From assembly GCF_000242255.2 (NCBI RefSeq), contig NC_017033.1, positions 3,111,110 to 3,175,109 on the forward strand: DNA of 64,000 nt, read 5' to 3'. The translations under genes and the position numbers were made by a program. Below are positions 17,779 to 26,855 of the stretch, one piece after another. The stretch is from Frateuria aurantia DSM 6220. GTDB lineage: Bacteria > Pseudomonadota > Gammaproteobacteria > Xanthomonadales > Rhodanobacteraceae. Each line of letters opens with the position of its first letter. Position 1 is the stretch's first letter. The notes under the pieces were generated by a model. That model was not told where the DNA came from, did not search any database, and saw nothing but the letters and a program-made list of their open reading frames with translations.

Positions 17779-19581
17779 TCACTGCTCCCGCTGCATGGCT
17801 CTTGCCTCGGCGATCGGCAAGCTGAAGAAAAAGGCTGCACCGACGCCGGGCTCGCCTTCGGCCCAGACCTGACCACCATGACGTGCCACGATGCGCTGGA
17901 CGCTGGCCAGCCCGATTCCGTTGCCGGAGAACTCCGAGGCCCGGTGCAGACGCTGGAAGACCCCGAACAGCTTGTTGACATAGCGCATATCGAAGCCGGT
18001 GCCGTTGTCCCGCACGCAGAACACGTGCTCGCCGCGACCATTGTCATGCACCGTCACCTCGATACACGGTTGCTCCTTGGGGGCTGAATACTTCACCGCG
18101 TTGCCAAGCAGGTTCTGCCAGACGGTACGCAACATGCTTTCGTCCCCCTGCACCACGGGCAGGTCGGCGATCTGCCACAGGACTTTGCGCGCCGGCTCGT
18201 CGGACTGCAGCAATTCGCGCACATCCTCGACCAGGCGCTGCATTTCCACCGGCTGCGAGCGCAAGGTGCCCCGCCCGAGTCGCGAGAAGACCAGCAGATC
18301 CTCGATCAATTCGGCCATCCGCCGGGACGCCGACAGGATCACTTCAATATAATGGCGACTCAAGTCATCGCCACGGCCATCCAGATGGCTTCCCAGCCGC
18401 TCCGCGAAGCGGGACACATGCCGCAGCGGCGCACGCAGATCATGTGAAATCGAATAGGTGAAGGCCTCGAGCTCACGATTGATGTCCGAGACCAGCGCCA
18501 CCTTGCTTTCCAGCTGCCGGTTCAACTCCCGCACCTGGCGTTCAGCCAGCGCCCGCGAGGTGATGTCACTGACCGTGAGCAACAGAGTCGGCGCCTGCTG
18601 GTCCGAATGCAGCATCCGCCGTGCATTGACGATCACGCAGCGCAATGCCCCGTCGGGCAGTTGCTGATTGAGTTCGTGATCCCACAGTTCGCGGTCGCGA
18701 TCCAGTACCTGGGACAGCCGTTCCAGCAAGGCAGCATCTTCCCACACGCCATTTCCCAGCACGGCAAGGGGTTGACCGGTGGCCCGGCCGGCATCGATGC
18801 CGTAGATATCGCAAAAAGCGGCATTGATCTGCAGTACCCGCAGCTGGCCATCGAGCAGGATGATCGGCTCACGTACTGTTTGCAGGATCTGTCGTGAATG
18901 GCGCTCCGCCTGCTGCAGTCGCCATTCGGCCTGGCTGCGGCGGCTGGCCTGACGCCAGGCCAGCACCACGATGCTGATCAGCAATACCAGTTGCATCGCG
19001 GCGCACAGCAGCAGGATCTGCCGTCGCTGGCGTGTCACCCTGGCGTCGGTACGGACATTCGCCACCCACTGCTCGATGGTACGGGTGAGTCCCCGCAGAT
19101 CCGGATCCATCGGAAACACTACCTGGGCCTGGGTCAGATGCTGCAGACCCGCGTGCGCCTTGCCCTCTGCCGCCAGCTGCAGCGAGGTCTCGACCGAACG
19201 CTGCCTGGCCCGCACAGTGATCTGCAACGCCTCCATCCAGGCCTGCAACGCCGGGTCGGTGCCGACCATGTCCTGCAGTTCGCCGAGCAGAGTCAAGGCC
19301 TGCCGCAGCTGGGCTTTCGGTTCGCGGGCAGGCCGCTGGCCACGCAGTTGATCATAGGCCATGGCCTCGGCATCCCGGATCAGATAAGCCACCTGATCGG
19401 CGACCACCCGCACCCTGACGCTGTCGATGATCGCATCCTGAGCCTCGGTCGAGGTATACCGTCCCGCCCAGACCAGCCCGCCGAGCAGACCGATCATCAC
19501 GGCCATGCCAAGCATCAGGGCCAGCGCCTGCCACCGATGCGACCGGTCCAGGGGCCATTGCGAATGCGTTCCAGCCACCAC
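17779..19581 (-). CDS. Membrane sensor histidine kinase with PAS domain
   Basis: 600 residues. Two membrane segments (about 18-40 and 185-210) frame a helical periplasmic domain of CHASE3-like size. A PAS domain follows (EPIILLDGQLRVLQINAAFC), then a coiled linker (LNRQLESKVALVSDINREL) and the kinase core: H-box FTYSISHDLRAPLRHVSRF, N-box WQNLLGNAVKYSA, G1 VRDNGTGFDM, G2 GNGIGLASVQRI. The core resembles phytochrome-like kinases that pair with stand-alone receivers. The REC-kinase-REC gene lies three bases downstream, so phosphotransfer to its first receiver is likely. The signal is unknown. The 240 bases upstream to the LacI remnant contain no gene. Confidence 0.88.
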   Translation of the reverse strand: MVAGTHSQWPLDRSHRWQALALMLGMAVMIGLLGGLVWAGRYTSTEAQDAIIDSVRVRVVADQVAYLIRDAEAMAYDQLRGQRPAREPKAQLRQALTLLGELQDMVGTDPALQAWMEALQITVRARQRSVETSLQLAAEGKAHAGLQHLTQAQVVFPMDPDLRGLTRTIEQWVANVRTDARVTRQRRQILLLCAAMQLVLLISIVVLAWRQASRRSQAEWRLQQAERHSRQILQTVREPIILLDGQLRVLQINAAFCDIYGIDAGRATGQPLAVLGNGVWEDAALLERLSQVLDRDRELWDHELNQQLPDGALRCVIVNARRMLHSDQQAPTLLLTVSDITSRALAERQVRELNRQLESKVALVSDINRELEAFTYSISHDLRAPLRHVSRFAERLGSHLDGRGDDLSRHYIEVILSASRRMAELIEDLLVFSRLGRGTLRSQPVEMQRLVEDVRELLQSDEPARKVLWQIADLPVVQGDESMLRTVWQNLLGNAVKYSAPKEQPCIEVTVHDNGRGEHVFCVRDNGTGFDMRYVNKLFGVFQRLHRASEFSGNGIGLASVQRIVARHGGQVWAEGEPGVGAAFFFSLPIAEARAMQREQ

Positions 19582-19821
19582 GATCTGCCTGCCTTCTCAT
19601 TCCATGGGCGAGGTCTTGTCCGCAGCAGCATTGCCGCGATCCTTGCACACCGTCAAACTAGCCCCTAGCGCAGCCGTGAATCAAGCCGATGTCCCCCTGA
19701 ATCCAGCCGTCGAGAGCACAATCCAAACAGCTGTTGCACCGCGCCATGCATATTCGCAACCAGAATTGCATTATGCCGACCTGGATCGGTTGAAAGTTTA
19801 CCGTCACGTGTACTGAATCCC

Positions 19822-20294
19822 ATGCCCAAGCTTCGACCGCCCCAACGCCGCCCCATCACGCTCACTGATATAGCCCGTGGTTGTGGCGTGTCGCGCGCCA
19901 CTGTCTCCCTGGTCCTGCGCGAGAGCCCTCTGGTTCGCGACGAGACACGGGCCAAGGTCAAGGCTGAATTGCGCCGGCAGAATTACATCTACAACCGCGC
20001 CGCCGCCAATCTGCGGTGGTCGCCCTGGGACTGATGGCCGGTCTCAAGGCCCTGGGTCGCCAGCCGGGCGTGGATTTCGCACTGACCGGCTTCGATGACA
20101 TTTCCGAGGCCGCGATCTGCAGCCCCGCCCTCAGCACCGTCCAGACCCGTCCGCGCGAATGCGGCCGTCAGGCGGCGATCATGGTACTGGAACGTCTGGC
20201 CCAGCCGGCACAGGCCTCCGCCCGCTACGTATCCCCTGTCGAATTCAAGATCCGCGACAGCAGCCCCCCTCCGATGAAGCCACTCACATCATGA
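19822..20294 (+). pseudogene. LacI-family repressor gene with most of the ligand domain deleted and frame broken
   Basis: The first 64 or so codons encode an intact LacI DNA-binding head: ITLTDIARGCGVSRATVSLV, LRESPLVRDETRAKVKAELR, YNRAAANLR. The frame then ends at 20034. In another frame from about 20012, VVALGLMAGLKALGRQPGVD, FALTGFDDISEAAICSPALS and CGRQAAIMVLERL are the C-terminal end of the LacI effector domain. Roughly 190-200 codons that should lie between are missing and the ends are out of frame. TGCGG at the junction could belong to either side, suggesting a microhomology deletion. The stop overlaps the transporter ATG (ATGA). A short HTH peptide might still be made but could not dimerise or sense sugar normally. 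Confidence 0.88.
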
Positions 20295-21577
20295 ACAATT
20301 CGCCCCCCCCCGCCGCATCGAGTGTCCCCATGACCGAGCAGCGCAGCTATCCTGCCGCGCTGAGCGTGGTGACGGCGGTCTTCTTCATCTGGGGTTTTCT
20401 GACGTCGCTCAATGACATCCTGATCCCGCACCTGAAGTCATTGTTCAGCCTGAACTATGCCCAGGCCATGCTGGTTCAGTCCTGCTTCTTCGGTGCCTAC
20501 TTCATCATGTCTCTGCCGGCCGGCAAACTGGTCAGCAAGCTGGGCTACAAGGGCGGCATCGTGGCCGGCCTGCTGGTCGCCGGCATGGGCGCCCTCGGCT
20601 TCGTGCCGGCCGCCCAGGGCCACAGCTACTACACCTTTCTGGCCGCGCTGTTCATCCTGGCCAGCGGCATCACCGTCCTGCAGGTTGCGGCCAACCCCTA
20701 TGTGACCTTGCTGGGGCCGGAGCGCACCGCTTCGAGCCGGATCAATCTGGCACAGGCCCTCAACGCGCTGGGCACCACCCTTGGGCCGCATTTCGGCGGA
20801 CTGCTGATTCTTTCGGCCGCAACCCTGTCGGCCACCCAGCTGGCCGGCCTGCCCTCGGCCCAGCAACTGGCCTACAGGGCCCAGCAGGCCCATGCCGTGC
20901 AGGGCCCGTATATCGGTCTGGCCATCACCCTGTTCGTGCTGGCTGTGATTTTCTGGCTGCTGAAGATGCCGTCGCTGATCAATGCCACCGAGCAGGGCGA
21001 CGAGCGCCAGCATGGCATCCGTGAGGTACTGGCCAAACCCCACGTCCTGTTCGGCGTGCTGGGCATCTTCGCCTATTGCGGCGCCGAGGTCTCGGTCAGC
21101 AGCACCATGGTCAATTATCTGAGCATGCCCGAAATCGGCGGCATGACCGAGCAGCAGGCGGCCAACTGGGTCTCTTATTTCTGGGGCGGCGCGATGATCG
21201 GGCGCCTGGTCGGCTCCAGCCTGATGCTGCGCTTCAATCCTGGCAAGCTGGTCGGCCTGTTCGCGCTGGTCAATGTCCTGCTGCTGGCGACCACGATCAA
21301 CAGCCATGGCATGATCGCGACCATCAGCGTGGTCGCGATCGGCCTGTTCAACTCGATCATGTTCCCCACCATTTTCTCGCTGGGCATCGCCAAACTGGGT
21401 TCCATGACCAGCAAGGCCTCGGCTTTGCTTATCATGGCCATCGTCGGCGCCGCGGTGATTCCCTATCTGCAGGGCCGGCTTTCCGATCACATAGGTGTGC
21501 AAGATGCCTTCATCCTGCCGCTTCTGTGCTATTTGTATATAGCTTTTTATGGATTCAAAGGCTCCCGCGTCAAATGA
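20291..21577 (+). CDS. Sugar:proton symporter, FucP/GluP-type MFS
   Basis: 428 residues with about 12 membrane helices. Family marks of the FHS (fucose/glucose/galactose) group are TAVFFIWGFLTSLNDILIPH, LVQSCFFGAYFIMSLPAGKL, QVAANPYVTLLGPERTASSR and LNALGTTLGPHFGGLL. Because a fructokinase is co-transcribed, fructose is the likely substrate. The ATG at 20291 overlaps the LacI remnant stop, and the stop overlaps the kinase start, both as ATGA. A run of nine C (20303-20311) sits four codons into the gene; an internal ATG at 20330 (MTEQRSYPAAL) could bypass slippage there. Its natural repressor upstream is broken. Confidence 0.87.
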   Translation: MNNSPPPAASSVPMTEQRSYPAALSVVTAVFFIWGFLTSLNDILIPHLKSLFSLNYAQAMLVQSCFFGAYFIMSLPAGKLVSKLGYKGGIVAGLLVAGMGALGFVPAAQGHSYYTFLAALFILASGITVLQVAANPYVTLLGPERTASSRINLAQALNALGTTLGPHFGGLLILSAATLSATQLAGLPSAQQLAYRAQQAHAVQGPYIGLAITLFVLAVIFWLLKMPSLINATEQGDERQHGIREVLAKPHVLFGVLGIFAYCGAEVSVSSTMVNYLSMPEIGGMTEQQAANWVSYFWGGAMIGRLVGSSLMLRFNPGKLVGLFALVNVLLLATTINSHGMIATISVVAIGLFNSIMFPTIFSLGIAKLGSMTSKASALLIMAIVGAAVIPYLQGRLSDHIGVQDAFILPLLCYLYIAFYGFKGSRVK

Positions 21578-22548
21578 GTGGTTCGATTCTCTGTTTTGGT
21601 GAAGCACTGATCGACTTTCACGGTCAGCTCAAGGACGGCTCCGACCGCTCCTTTGTTCCCTTCGCCGGCGGCGCACCGGCGAATGTCGCCGTAGCGGCCG
21701 CCAGACTCGGCGGCCAGGCCAAGTTCATCGGCATGCTGAGCACCGACATGTTCGGTGACCTGCTGGCCGACAGCCTGGAACAGGCCGGTGTCGACATCCG
21801 CTATACCGTGCGCACCGATCAGGCCAATACCGCACTGGCCTTCGTCGCGCTGGATCCCGACGGCGAGCGCAGCTTCACCTTCTACCGTCCGCCGGCAGCG
21901 GATCTGCTGTTCCGCGAAACGCACTTCCAGCCCGAAGCTTTCGCGGAAGCCGCCGTTTTCCATGTCTGCTCCAACAGCATGACTGAGGTCGACATTGCCG
22001 CTGCCACACGCAGCGGCATGCGCCAGGCCCGTGAACACAAGGCCCTGGTCAGCTTCGATGTGAATCTGCGCCCCAACCTGTGGGCAGCAGGCGAGGATCC
22101 GAAGCCGGTGATATGGGAAGCCCTGCAGCTGGCCGACATCGTCAAGCTCAGCGCCGAGGAGTTCGAATTCCTGGCCGAGGATGGCGAGGAAGCCATGCTG
22201 GAGCGACTGTGGCAGGGCGTGACCCAGTTGCTGATCGTCACCCACGGTGCCGATATCATCCGCTGGTTCAGCCGCGATGCCGAAGGCGAACTGCCCAGTT
22301 TCAAGGTGCAGACCGTGGATGCCACCGCCGCCGGCGATGCTTTTGTCGGTGGCCTGCTGCTGCAGCTGGATCAGCATGGCATCGGTCCGGATGAACTGCC
22401 GCGACTGATCAGCGAGCTGCCGCGCCTGCATGCCATCATCCGTTTCGCCTCGGCCTGCGGCGGCCTCACCGCCAGTCGCAAGGGATCCTTTGTAGCTCTG
22501 CCCGACGAACAGGAAGTGCTCGATTTCCTCGATCGGCAAACGGCCTGA
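21574..22548 (+). CDS. PfkB-family fructokinase
   Basis: 324 residues of the ribokinase/PfkB fold. It begins ILCFGEALIDFHG and has the GG switch (FAGGAPANVAVAAARLGGQA, about 31-50), the lid region, and the C-terminal anion hole and catalytic base VDATAAGDAFVGGLLLQ (Asp in AAGDAF). This pattern matches fructokinases (ScrK/Frk), which phosphorylate fructose to fructose-6-phosphate in the cytoplasm. It overlaps the transporter by four bases, making an uptake-and-trapping operon. A 12-bp hairpin lies 30 bases after the stop. Sugar specificity is inferred from motif and context; 2-keto-3-deoxygluconate kinase is the main alternative. Confidence 0.85.
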   Translation: MSGSILCFGEALIDFHGQLKDGSDRSFVPFAGGAPANVAVAAARLGGQAKFIGMLSTDMFGDLLADSLEQAGVDIRYTVRTDQANTALAFVALDPDGERSFTFYRPPAADLLFRETHFQPEAFAEAAVFHVCSNSMTEVDIAAATRSGMRQAREHKALVSFDVNLRPNLWAAGEDPKPVIWEALQLADIVKLSAEEFEFLAEDGEEAMLERLWQGVTQLLIVTHGADIIRWFSRDAEGELPSFKVQTVDATAAGDAFVGGLLLQLDQHGIGPDELPRLISELPRLHAIIRFASACGGLTASRKGSFVALPDEQEVLDFLDRQTA

Positions 22549-22577
22549 TTCCAGCTTTCAAGGCCAGGTCGGCCATG

Positions 22578-22609
22578 CCCGTACCCGGACAGCATGCTCC
22601 GGGTACGGG
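22578..22609 (+). terminator. Strong hairpin after the fructokinase gene
   Basis: CCCGTACCCGGA (22578-22589) pairs perfectly with TCCGGGTACGGG (22598-22609) around an eight-base loop. No T-run follows, so it is a terminator or a 3'-end stabiliser. Confidence 0.55.
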
Positions 22610-23112
22610 ACAGACGGCCCCTGCCGGAATCCGCCGGGGCACCCCCGAACCCTGCCACCAGCCTCTTCCGTCAGACATCGCGCCATCAAACATGCTGCGC
22701 CTGATGGCGGACTCGTACGCGCTTTCGTCCCCGACAGGGCCCGCGATGCCCAGGGATCGCTTGATCCCGGCCGGAGATGCCGGATCGGCCGCCGCGGCAC
22801 GCATTTTTTTGCGCATGGATCCACCATCCGACAATATGCTGCGACCTGTGCGATATCGAGCTGCAGGCGCATGCAATCAAGCCCCTTAGTCAGAATGACG
22901 CAGCCGGAACCCCGTGGCTGGACACGGGTCTACAATTCCCCGGCCGGATGCGGTATCGGTCTGTAATCGACTTGATTCCAGGGTGATGCTGCAATCGACG
23001 CGCGCCACTGCCCCGTCTTTGATCCAGCTAGCCTGTGACGGGCGCAGCGATCCATTTCTCTTTTGATACCCGACCATGAGGCGATCCACGTCTTGTGCCG
23101 GTAGAGGCTGCC
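22610..23112. other. 500-base leader region before the cytochrome bd genes
   Basis: No supportable gene. A run of seven T lies at 22804-22810. The stretch 22850-23060 is less GC-rich than its surroundings and should carry the promoter of the oxidase operon. Single TTGAT half-sites occur, for example near 22970 and 23020, but no complete FNR/Anr palindrome was found. Confidence 0.4.
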
Positions 23113-24510
23113 ATGGAAATACTCGACGCATTCCACTTGGCGCGATTGCAGTTCGCGTTCACCGTATCCTTTCACATCATGTTCCCCGCCTTCAGCATCG
23201 GCATGGCCAGCTTCCTGGCCGTACTGGAAGGCCTGTGGCTGAAAACCCGCAACGAAGCCTACAAAGACATGTTCTTCTTCTGGACCAAGATCTTTGCCGT
23301 GGGTTTCGGCATGGGTGTGGTCTCCGGCGTAGTGATGAGCTACGAGTTCGGCACCAACTGGGGCGGATTCTCCAATATCGCCGGCAATATCACCGGTCCG
23401 CTGCTGACCTATGAAGTACTGACCGCCTTCTTCCTGGAAGCCGGCTTCCTTGGCGTGATGCTGTTCGGCTGGGAAAAGGTCGGCCCCCGCGCCCACTTCT
23501 TCTCCACCGTGATGGTCGCTGTCGGCACCCTGATCTCGACCTTCTGGATTCTGGCTTCCAACAGCTTCATGCAGACCCCGCAGGGCTTTGGCTGGGAAAA
23601 TGGCAAGATCATTCCGCTTGACTGGTGGAAGATCGTGTTCAATCCCTCCTTCCCGTTCCGTCTTGCGCACATGGCGATCGCGGCCTTTATCGTGGCCGGC
23701 TTCATTGTCGCGGCCGTCAGCGCCTGGCACCTGCTGCGTGGCCGTCGTGACGAGCCCGTCAAGAAGAGCTTCTCGATGGCGATGTGGATCCTGCTGATCC
23801 TGTGCCCGGTACAGATCTTCGTCGGCGATGCGCACGGTCTGAACACCCGCGAATACCAGCCCGCCAAGATCGCCGCGATCGAGGGTCTGTGGGAAACCGA
23901 AAAGGGCGGCACCGCGCTGAACCTGTTCGGCCTGCCCGACATGCAGGCTGAAACGACCAAGTATGCTCTCAAGGTTCCGCATCTCGGCAGCCTGATCCTG
24001 ACCCACAGCTGGGACGGCGAAATCCGCGGCCTGAAGGAATTCCCGGCTCAGGACCGCCCCTATTCGCCGCTGATCTTCTGGACCTTCCGCATCATGGCCG
24101 GTCTGGGCATGCTGATGCTGCTGACCGCCGTGGTCGGTTTCATCCTGCGTCGCGCCGGCAAACTGTATGACTGCCGCTGGTTCCAGCGGTTCGTGGTCTG
24201 CATGGGGCCCTCGGGCATCCTCGCCTTGCTGGCCGGCTGGATCACCACCGAAGTCGGTCGCCAGCCCTGGACCGTCTACGGCGTGCTGCGCACGTCCGAC
24301 TCGCTGTCCCCGCTGGATTCCCAGCAGGTCGGCACCTCGCTGCTGATCTTCGTGGTCGTCTACTTCCTGGTCTTCGGCACCGGCATCTACTACATGCTGA
24401 AGATGATGAAGAAGGGTCCCACCTCCGGTGGCGATCACCACCAGCATGACCATCCGGGCCTCGACAGCAGCCGCCCGCTCTCCCGTCCCAGCGACGCCAT
24501 TGACGGTTAA
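23113..24510 (+). CDS. cioA: Cytochrome bd ubiquinol oxidase subunit I (CIO type)
   Basis: 465 residues, multi-helix membrane protein. It has the b595 haem ligand in TVSFHIMFPAFSIGM (His 21), GFGMGVVSGVVMSYEFGTNW, and the diagnostic GWITTEVGRQPWTVYGVLRT. The Q-loop is short, as in the cyanide-insensitive oxidase (CioA) branch rather than the long-loop E. coli CydA. It oxidises ubiquinol and reduces oxygen without pumping protons. GAGG lies about six bases before the ATG at 23113, which beats the in-frame GTG at 23095. The C terminus is a histidine-rich tail (GGDHHQHDHPG). cioB follows after eight bases. Confidence 0.93.
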   Translation: MEILDAFHLARLQFAFTVSFHIMFPAFSIGMASFLAVLEGLWLKTRNEAYKDMFFFWTKIFAVGFGMGVVSGVVMSYEFGTNWGGFSNIAGNITGPLLTYEVLTAFFLEAGFLGVMLFGWEKVGPRAHFFSTVMVAVGTLISTFWILASNSFMQTPQGFGWENGKIIPLDWWKIVFNPSFPFRLAHMAIAAFIVAGFIVAAVSAWHLLRGRRDEPVKKSFSMAMWILLILCPVQIFVGDAHGLNTREYQPAKIAAIEGLWETEKGGTALNLFGLPDMQAETTKYALKVPHLGSLILTHSWDGEIRGLKEFPAQDRPYSPLIFWTFRIMAGLGMLMLLTAVVGFILRRAGKLYDCRWFQRFVVCMGPSGILALLAGWITTEVGRQPWTVYGVLRTSDSLSPLDSQQVGTSLLIFVVVYFLVFGTGIYYMLKMMKKGPTSGGDHHQHDHPGLDSSRPLSRPSDAIDG

Positions 24511-24518
24511 TTGAAGCC

Positions 24519-25526
24519 ATGCATATCGATCTACCTACCATCTGGGCGGCCATCATCGGGCTTGGCGTATTCATCTACGTCATGCTGGACGGCTTCGATC
24601 TCGGCATCGGCCTGCTGTTTCCCTTCCTGACGGGCAAGGGTGACCGCGATGTCATGCTCAACACGGTCGCCCCGGTCTGGGACGGCAACGAGACCTTCAT
24701 GGTGCTGGGCGGTGCCGGCTTGTACGGCGCCTTCCCGGTGGTCTACTCGACCCTGCTGCCGGCGACCTACCTGCCGCTGATCCTGATGCTGGCCGGCCTG
24801 ATTTTCCGCGGAGCCGCTTTCGAGCTGCGCGCCAAGGCCACTCGCACCCAGCACCTGTGGGATCTGGCCTTTATCGCCGGTTCGGCGCTGGCGACCTTCT
24901 GCCAGGGCGTGGTCCTCGGGGCCTTGCTGCAGGGCATCAAGATCGAGCATCAGCAGTTCGTCGGCGGTGCCTTCGACTGGCTGTCGCCCTTCAGCCTGTT
25001 CTGCGGCCTCGGCCTGCTGGTCACCTACGCAACCCTGGGTTGCGGCTGGCTGATCATCAAGACCGAAGGTGAGCTGCAGCGCAAGATGTATGCGCTGATG
25101 AAGCCGATCACCATCGTCCTGCTCGGCACCATCGCCGTAGTCAGCCTGTGGACCGTGGTCGGTCAGCCTGCCGTCGCCGCCCGCTGGTTCGGTGGCCACA
25201 ACCTGATGTACTTCCTGCCGGTGCCGGTGCTGGTCCTGGCCAGCGTGTTCGGCATCTTCCGCGCCGTGAACCGCCGCAAGGAGCACACCCCGTTCCGGCT
25301 GTCGCTGTTCCTGCTGTTCCTGGGCTATACGGGTCTGATCATCAGTATCTTCCCGAACATCATCCCGCCCGCCCTGACGATCTGGGAAGCGTCCTCGTCC
25401 CATTCCAGCCAGGCTTTTGCGCTGGTGGGCACGGTGATCATTCTGCCGATCATCCTGATCTACAGCTTCATGCAGTACCACGTGTTTCGCGGCAAGGTCC
25501 GTGAAGGCGACGCGGGTTACCACTGA
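24519..25526 (+). CDS. cioB: Cytochrome bd ubiquinol oxidase subunit II
   Basis: 335 residues with about eight to nine membrane helices. The N-terminal signature IYVMLDGFDLGIGLLFPF and VWDGNETFMVLGGAGLYGAF are standard for CydB/CioB, as are YLPLILMLAGLIFRGAAFEL and ATFCQGVVLGALLQG. It packs against subunit I to form the oxidase. It lies eight bases after cioA and its stop overlaps the next start as TGATG, so the three genes form one operon. Cytoplasmic membrane. Assignment is secure. Confidence 0.94.
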   Translation: MHIDLPTIWAAIIGLGVFIYVMLDGFDLGIGLLFPFLTGKGDRDVMLNTVAPVWDGNETFMVLGGAGLYGAFPVVYSTLLPATYLPLILMLAGLIFRGAAFELRAKATRTQHLWDLAFIAGSALATFCQGVVLGALLQGIKIEHQQFVGGAFDWLSPFSLFCGLGLLVTYATLGCGWLIIKTEGELQRKMYALMKPITIVLLGTIAVVSLWTVVGQPAVAARWFGGHNLMYFLPVPVLVLASVFGIFRAVNRRKEHTPFRLSLFLLFLGYTGLIISIFPNIIPPALTIWEASSSHSSQAFALVGTVIILPIILIYSFMQYHVFRGKVREGDAGYH

Positions 25527-25675
25527 TGAAAACCACGACTTCACAGACCTCGGAATCAAGTACGGCGAAACGCCTGGGCTGGATGGTGGTGTTGTGGTTG
25601 GTCGGCGTACTGGGCGCCGTGGTCATCGCCTCGATCTTCAAGGTGCTGATGCTGGGCGCGGTCAAGATCTCCTGA
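25526..25675 (+). CDS. 49-residue single-helix membrane peptide of the bd oxidase operon (DUF2474/CydX-like)
   Basis: The ATG at 25526 overlaps the cioB stop by one base (TGATG). The frame encodes a polar head (MKTTTSQTSESSTAKR), one hydrophobic helix (LGWMVVLWLVGVLGAVVIAS), and the tail IFKVLMLGAVKIS before TGA at 25673. Small peptides in this position (CydX, CydS, DUF2474) stabilise cytochrome bd. The W-x-x-V-LWLVGV pattern near the helix start fits the DUF2474 class that accompanies CIO-type oxidases. Tight coupling to cioB and the terminator 27 bases later support a real gene. Confidence 0.8.
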   Translation: MKTTTSQTSESSTAKRLGWMVVLWLVGVLGAVVIASIFKVLMLGAVKIS

Positions 25676-25702
25676 CCGCCTCCGGCAACCGCGATGCCTG
25701 AC

Positions 25703-25740
25703 AACAGCAAGGGCCCCGCTTCGGCGGGGCCCTTGCTGTT
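25703..25740 (+). terminator. Terminator of the cytochrome bd operon
   Basis: A perfect 17-bp stem, AACAGCAAGGGCCCCGC (25703-25719) with GCGGGGCCCTTGCTGTT (25724-25740), closed by a TTCG tetraloop. It lies between the oxidase operon and the convergent yjbQ gene and may serve both. Confidence 0.85.
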
Positions 25741-25785
25741 TGCGGAGACGGCAGATCCAGGGCGGGCGCCGTACCGGCCCGTGAC

Positions 25786-26199
<414 letters not shown>

Positions 26200-26220
26200 G
26201 TCGGCCTCCCGTTCAAAATC

Positions 26221-26847
26221 TCAAGGATACAAGCGCCGGCACTGCCACTCACCTGTCGCGTCCAGCGTCCAGCAGTCGCGATCATGCAGCCGGAATTCGG
26301 CGCCGTACCAGAATTCGATCCGGTCAGGCTTCAGCCGGTAGCCACCCCAGTGCGGAGGACGCGGCACTTCGTCCCCCTCGAACCGGTCTTCAAGTTCAGC
26401 CAACTGCTGCGCGAACACCTCGCGGGAAGCCAGCTCGCGTGACTGGCGCGAAGCCCAGGCCCCGAGCTGACTGGGCCGGGGCCGGGTGGCGAAATAGGCA
26501 TCGGAGTCGGCGGCATCGATTTTTTCGACCATGCCTTCCACCCTCACCTGCACGCCGCGACCCAGTTTTTCCCAGTGGAAACACAAGGCCGCCCGGGGAT
26601 GGGCTGCAAGCTGACGGCCCTTGTCGCTATCATGGTGACTGAAAAAGCGGAATCCACGCACATCCACCCCTTTCAGCAGTACCATGCGGGCACTGATCCG
26701 GCCGGTCTCGTCCGCCGTGGCCAGGCACATGGCTTCAGGCTCGGCCTCGCCGGCCGCGGCCGCAGCTTCGAGCAGGTCCTTGAAGGTGGCCAGGATCGCG
26801 GATTTCAACATATAAGGTATTGAAACGGTGACGCAGAACGTCATCAT
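26221..26847 (-). CDS. pdxH: Pyridoxine/pyridoxamine 5'-phosphate oxidase
   Basis: An FMN enzyme of about 208 residues making pyridoxal 5'-phosphate. Recognisable parts are MCLATADETGRISARMVLLK, GFRFFSHHDSDKGRQLAAHP, RAALCFHWEKLGRGVQVRVE, ATRPRPSQLGAWASRQSREL and the C-terminal RPPHWGGYRLKPDRIEFWYG ending CRRLYP, the family terminus. I start at the tandem ATG (26847); a later Met (26811, MLKSAILATF) is possible. The neighbouring kinase starts nine bases away in the opposite direction, leaving almost no room for promoters. Confidence 0.9.
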   Translation of the reverse strand: MMTFCVTVSIPYMLKSAILATFKDLLEAAAAAGEAEPEAMCLATADETGRISARMVLLKGVDVRGFRFFSHHDSDKGRQLAAHPRAALCFHWEKLGRGVQVRVEGMVEKIDAADSDAYFATRPRPSQLGAWASRQSRELASREVFAQQLAELEDRFEGDEVPRPPHWGGYRLKPDRIEFWYGAEFRLHDRDCWTLDATGEWQCRRLYP

Positions 26848-26855
26848 GGACGCGG

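Noticed and set aside
22930-23110. FNR/Anr-type site before the cytochrome bd genes
   Set aside because: Only single TTGAT half-sites occur; no TTGAT-N4-ATCAA palindrome.
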